A DNA stretch of 64,000 nt from Medicago truncatula. Lineage: Eukaryota > Streptophyta > Magnoliopsida > Fabales > Fabaceae. The stretch covers positions 26,409,591 to 26,473,590 of the forward strand of contig NC_053044.1 of NCBI RefSeq assembly GCF_003473485.1. Reading direction: 5' to 3'. Shown one piece after another: positions 59,211 to 64,000 of this stretch (its first letter is position 1; the number at the start of each line of letters is the position of its first letter). The notes beneath the pieces are model-generated. The model worked only from the letters and a program-made list of their open reading frames with translations. It had not been told where the DNA came from and ran no database searches. A program made the position numbers and the translations under genes.

Positions 59211-59861
59211 ATGGCGATGAATGAAAACGGAAACGAAACAAGAAGTGAATGTTTGGTGCGTATGTGCAATGAAGAAAGCGACATTGAGACTATTCATTAC
59301 TTTGAATGCAGAAAGACTCTGATGGAGATGCTTCATGATAGAGGCTACAATGTCTCTGAATCTGATCTCACTCTCTTTCTGAGTATCGTTAACGTTTCGG
59401 TGAATTTCCTAAACCTGAAACCCTTGGTGTTTGTGTTTCTCTTCTCTCTAACCCCTTTATCAAGGTACAAGTTGTTTTCCCAGGAACTGATGATATCAGA
59501 AAAAGCAACTTGACAGTTATACAAAGCCAGATTGTGGACAAAGAAAGGTTGAGTAGGCTGATACTTGTTGTGCAAACTAAGATGACTTCATATGCTCGTA
59601 AAGAAATGGAAAACTGTCCATAAAATTGAATGACTTGCTGGTCAATGTGACAAAGCATGTGCTGCAGCCAAAGTATGAGGTTCTGACTGCTAATGAGAAG
59701 CAAAATCTGCTCAAGTATAAGGTCGAAGAGAAACAGCTACCTCACATGCTAAGAACTGATGCCATTGCTAGCTACTATGGACTGGAAAAAGGACAAGTCG
59801 TCAAGATCTCTCACAGTGGTGAGATGTTTAATTCTTAGTAATGTACCGTTGTGTCGTGTAA
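59211..59861 (+). pseudogene. RPB5-like RNA polymerase subunit pseudogene
   Basis: Intronless remnant of a fifth-subunit gene of nuclear RNA polymerases, nearest by eye to the plant Pol V-type subunit (NRPE5 group). It begins MAMNENGNETRSECLVRMCN, then YFECRKTLMEMLHDRGYNVS, the N-terminal jaw. Pieces in shifting frames follow (KVQVVFPGTDDIRKSNLTVI, KERLSRLILVVQTKM). 59629-59838 is open and gives the C-terminal RPB5 domain (DLLVNVTKHVLQPKYEVL, EEKQLPHMLRTDAIASYYGL, EKGQVVKI). A last frame change precedes VMYRCVV and the stop at 59859-59861. At least three frameshifts. Lack of introns suggests a retrocopy, but no poly-A tail or target duplication was seen. Confidence 0.82.
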
Positions 59862-61545
59862 TAGTTCTATTTCACTATGCTGCCACATATGGAACGGTGA
59901 CAATTACAATTTCATTGTTTTAGAACCTATCCTGCTTAAAGTTAGCAGAAAGATAATATTTGAATTGGTAAGTGTTTAGCAAGTTCAATTGTGTATGAGT
60001 TTTGTGTTGCCCATATATGTTAGAAACTTGTCAAGTTGGAAACTTATGATGTTGATCACATCACTTCTTAATTCAAAAGCTTCATTAATCAATTTTGTGC
60101 CTTTCTGGTAGCATATTGTAGAGTTTTTGGGTTGAAATCTGTTTTCAAAAAGAGACGATTGAAAGAGAAGAAAATGGATTATGATTTGAAACGTGTTAGC
60201 AGATACCAGAGCTTCAATGCAGGAGGATAAGGTTCCTTCTGTTGAACGTACTAAGAATATGAACACACGATATTCTCAAGTCTAAAAATCATAACTATTG
60301 AACACATAATTGTTGACTGGACATAAAGAAAGCATAAAAGAATTTATCTTGTCAGTCTAATCCAACTATACTATGATCTTAAATCTTGATTAAAACTTGT
60401 AAATGTACTATCTTCTTGAAGATACAATGTTACAAAACTTCAGCATGTTCTCACAAGGATTTCAGCTAACAGAGACAAACTTGCCCACTGCAGTTCCAAT
60501 CTTTATCTCAAAATTCATATCTTCAGTTCGTAGAGATCCTGCAAAATGACAATCAACCAGATGCATTAAAACATGCCTAAATTTCACTTGCACCTTTTAA
60601 TTTCATCTCCATTACCTCTTCTCTAATAAAACGCCAATTGCAGCGATTTTTTTAACAAGTTAAGTTGCATTCAGTTCCATGAAATCTGAAAGAATCCAAA
60701 ACTTTTCACATAACACCAACTCACCATGCAAAACAGGTTTCACTCAGGCCAAACAGATAATATATAGATGACTCCTAGTTAACATATGCTTTTGAAAATA
60801 GAAAAACAAATCAAATTTCACTAAATACATTTGTGACAAGAGAGATATTAACAAACAATGCCGAACTCATTTTGCAAATCCTTGATCTTGACTTGAATAT
60901 GCAATGTATGTGCAGGCTTTGCCTTATAACCATGACCTGTTTGTTTTGTCAAATTACAAAAGGGGGTGAGCTGTAGGCCTCTGCTTTACAGTTTATGGAT
61001 ATCTCTTCTATAACAAGTAAGAGTCTTCTACCATCATTTCCTTGCCTGAACCCTCAGTTTTGTCTCTAAAGGATTTTACTTCTAGAGTTCTAGTTCTAAA
61101 CCAAATCTTTTCGTGAAAACCACTAGCTTGGAGAAACACAAAAAACTAGACCTTAAAAGCAACTAAATCAAATATATCCATAAATCTGGACTTCATGTGC
61201 ATTGTTTCATAAACACCAAACCAAATTTCAACCAACAAATATTAATTACTGTGAAAGGGGCTGAATGAATGAAAAAATTATTGAAATAGGGATTAAATAA
61301 TGAATAATTCATAGGTCGGGGGAGGATGCACCATCAAAACAAGAAGCACATGACAAAATATGAAGGAAAAAACTAAATAAGCATGACAACACTAAAGGTT
61401 TGTTTCTAAACTTCACAAAAACTTACTCACCCCATGTTCTGATATATAATCAGAGGAAGATAAATTATGTCAGTATCTAAATGAAAAAAGGAGGAGGTGT
61501 GACCTATTTTAAGAAAGGAGAAATTTCGAGAAACTTACCCAGTAT
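59862..61545. other. Intergenic; includes probable 3' UTR of the synthetase gene
   Basis: 60430-61540 is probably 3' UTR and downstream DNA of the minus-strand leucyl-tRNA synthetase gene. gtgcctttctggta recurs at 59140 and 60098, just upstream and downstream of the RPB5-like pseudogene. No gene. Confidence 0.4.
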
Positions 61546-63296
61546 CTACATGGGTAAGAAGACGGCAGTAGGACTTCCAGGGGATGGAGGATTGTCTCTT
61601 AGTAGAGATGCATGAGATCCAGCTTTAGCCAAAGAATCAGCATCAGCTGCAGATAAAATTTCCACATCGACCACCTCTTTTGAACCTATCTGTCTCTTGA
61701 TCGAGTCCAAGTTTTCCCGAAGAACCTCAATTTCACCAAATGGCAGTCTCAAATTCAGGGCTTGAGCCCCGAGTGCAATCGCCTCATCCTTCTTAAACCT
61801 TAAGAAAGGCATACATAACTTTTGAGTTCGTTTAAAATCAGAAGATTGACCTACAGAACTCTGTTGTAAAGCCGCCATAATTTCTGAATCTGGAGCAAAA
61901 GTTCGAGAATCTTCGTTAAAGCTGTTCTGGAGAATCTTAAGGCACTCAGCTTTCCAACCATCAAATTGTTCATTTACATATACCAAGCATGTGAACTTGA
62001 TTTCTGTTGGCACTACAACAGGAGCGCCTTTCTTATTTCCTTTCTTTGAGCCTGAAAGTTGCTTCTGAAGCAACTTCCTTATCAGAACAATAGAATCCTG
62101 TAGATATTTGTTGGCACTCTTTAGTGTAAGGTCAGGAGCATCTGCTGTTGGCCAACCTGCCTTCACCACAAAACCATCCTTCTTCAAAATCTCTCTCCAA
62201 ATAAACTCTGCATAATGCGGACAGATAGGTGCTAGAAGACGTGTCTGCACATCCATAAAACGCCGCACCAAATCACGATTGAACCCACTAGCCCCACATG
62301 ACAATCTATACTCATCCCTAGCAGCCTGAAGATCATAAAAGCCAGTCTTTAGTGCTTCTCGAAACATATAGTTGGAGTAATTTTGCTCAGTTGTTTTGAC
62401 GGCAATGTTAATTTCATTGGCAAACACACGATCAGCATAGATAGACGGTGGACCTGTTCTCATAGAAGATTCTGCATCCAGAGTCTCTTCAAACCATGTA
62501 AGCTCTTTGGTGAGCCTGAGAATTGCCGCATTTGCTGTCTCAAACACAAAATTGGCATCATCAACACCATCACCAGCATCAGCCAAAGAGAAGCGTGTGG
62601 CATCAGCAGAAAACTCCTCAATTGCCTGACGAATAGTTCTGAAATTTCCAGTAGACTTGGACATTTTCTCAGAATTGAGCATTAAGTGGCCATTGCATCT
62701 ATACCCACGAGGCCAGTGACGCTTGGGGAAAATTGCAGTGTGGTTGTAAAGGCAAAAAGTAAGATGATTTTGGATGAGATCTTTACCAGACACCCGAAGA
62801 TCAAATGGATACCAGTACTCAAACTCAAGCTTCATTTTTTCTAAAACCGATGATGAAATATCAGTGGACTTGGGGAAAGGTCCACCACAGAAAATATAAT
62901 CCCAGACATCATCAGTCAGTTGCTGAGGTTTGATAGATGATTCACTGGTTCCATACATGTCATTGTTCTGCAAATAGTGTGCAATAGTGTAATAAGCCAT
63001 GTAAATGGTCGAGTCCGATAGAGACTCGACTAGGAACTGTTCATCCCATGGTATACGTGTGCCAAGACCAAATGAACGTGAGCAAGCCCACTGATTCAAC
63101 CAGCCCAAAGTATGCTCAAAACCATGTCGCGTCTCATCATGATACAGGCTCATGTTAGACAGGCATTCATCAGTTAACTGCTTCCATTCTGACTCCCCAT
63201 ATGTAATGTACCACTGATCTGTCAGAGCTACAACACATTCATCACCAGATCTAGACATCACCCTCTTCTCTGGCTCACTGTACACAATTGCCTCAC
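61546..63296 (-). CDS. Cytosolic leucyl-tRNA synthetase, C-terminal exon
   Basis: One open exon of 583 codons to a natural-looking C-terminus (SPGSPTAVFLPM). It begins after an acceptor (tttacactttcag) with GEAIVYSEPEKRVMSRSGDE, inside the class I catalytic core. Conserved blocks are ETRHGFEHTLGWLNQWACSR, GLGTRIPWDEQFLVESLSDS, the KMSKS loop SEKMSKSTGNFRTIRQAIEE (about 62630-62670) and DATRFSLADAGDGVDDANF, followed by the anticodon-binding and C-terminal regions. Plant cytosolic enzymes have about 1,080 residues, so this is the last 54%; the HIGH motif and editing domain must lie on earlier exons. None of them is visible in the 700 bases before the window end, where an exon on the other strand is found instead. 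Either a long intron or a 5'-truncated copy. Confidence 0.9.
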
Positions 63297-63731
63297 CTGA
63301 AAGTGTAAAATTATAAGTTCAAGTAATGAGCAAAAGTTGACTCACGATATTGCAGGATCGTATAAAAAATTATTAAAATTTACATGAAAAAAATAATGTA
63401 AATAAATTTACTAAATCAAATCTATTCATTATTAGCACAAAATGAATTGCATACTTCATTTAACAATATGTTGTTATAATATTTTGAAGAATTATGCCTC
63501 TAAATTTCTAGTTGTAATGGACGGGAAACACAACACAACTTGTCTCGAAAACAAATCATTGAGTCATACGGATAATGTACAGCTATACTTTTTAATGCAA
63601 GTTTGAGCATGTGTGATATTTAATATAAAATAATAGTGTTACTATGGCTGAGAGACGGAAATATCCATATTAATTATTTGGAAACAGCTCAAATTATGTT
63701 TTTCAGCAACTGGTTCCCTTATTTTTTACAG
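63297..63731. other. Intron or intergenic DNA upstream of the synthetase exon
   Basis: AT-rich, no coding on the minus strand. Ends in ttcccttattttttacag, a good acceptor for the plus-strand exon that follows. Confidence 0.5.
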
Positions 63732-64000
63732 GCTCAAGATGTTTATAGTATTTCAATGGTACCAGAGGAAGGTGAAAATGCAAGAAGTGTTTCACCACTA
63801 GCTTTCCTAAGCGTTGTAGAGGTTCCTAATCAAGCTAAAAGTGGAGTGTGCTTAGACACTCGTATAAATTGCCAAAACAGCATTGATTTTCAGATGAATA
63901 GAAAAGATATTTATGCCCAGTGCATAGTTGATATACCTAATGTGAATGGAAACTCAGTTTCATCTGAATCCTATGATGACGGAGTTGAAAGTTTTAAAAC
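63732..64000 (+). CDS. Partial exon of an unidentified gene
   Basis: Open for 89 codons from an acceptor-like acag to the window end: AQDVYSISMVPEEGENARSV, then SPLAFLSVVEVPNQAKSGVC, and DIPNVNGNSVSSESYDDGVE. Base composition is clearly less AT-rich than the preceding 400 bases, as expected of coding DNA. No domain is recognised; it may lie inside a longer exon, with earlier exons possible only in the AT-rich stretch or absent. Frame and strand are inferred from the long open run. Confidence 0.5.

Noticed and set aside
62383-62685. Plus-strand frame of 100 residues
   Set aside because: Antisense of the leucyl-tRNA synthetase exon.

Overview
The window is AT-rich plant nuclear DNA. It has GT-AG spliced genes, a tandem F-box family, Helitrons, MULEs, hAT, CACTA-type and Stowaway-type elements, tRNA-derived SINEs and LINE fragments. 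The repeat flavour and the many F-box/FBA copies suggest a legume close to Medicago. That species guess is inference from memory of such sequences, not something the sequence proves.

Layout. 0.6-1.8 kb: an F-box/FBA gene with one frameshift. 2.2-5.2 kb: a recent, internally deleted Copia-type LTR fossil whose LTRs carry six copies of a short palindrome. 5.2-9.4 kb: non-coding, with a duplicated block. 9.4-10.6 kb: an intact F-box/DUF295 gene on the minus strand. 10.8-14.0 kb: small TIR elements. 14.2-22.05 kb: a nested transposon stack, in which a hAT-like element holds two head-to-tail Helitrons, one of which holds a MULE that keeps only a SWIM zinc-finger transposase tail. 22.5-25.8 kb: a further Helitron with an extra inverted 3' end. 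26.9-27.3 kb: a two-exon gene for a 56-residue secreted peptide with TATA box, signal peptide and consensus splice sites. It does not show up as one open reading frame and is the most interesting single gene here.

30.4-45.0 kb is a tandem array of four diverged repeat units on the minus strand. Each has an F-box/FBA copy, shared flanks and, in three units, remnants of a second unidentified gene. All four F-box copies, and the fifth at 0.6 kb, are damaged. Four of the five carry a reading-frame lesion in the same short stretch of the FBA domain, and two share an identical in-frame TAG. Later insertions (MULE, LINE pieces, SINEs, CACTA-type MITEs) distinguish the units and can be checked against paralogous empty sites.

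The right end is gene-rich: a BAH plus double-Agenet chromatin-reader gene (50.9-54.8 kb, six coding exons), a DOMON/cytochrome b561 gene (57.2-58.4 kb, two exons), an RPB5-like RNA polymerase subunit pseudogene (59.2-59.9 kb), the last exon of a cytosolic leucyl-tRNA synthetase (61.5-63.3 kb, minus) and, just beyond it on the opposite strand, an unidentified partial exon running off the window. The genes do not form a pathway. Two themes recur: F-box birth and decay, and transposons inserting into one another.
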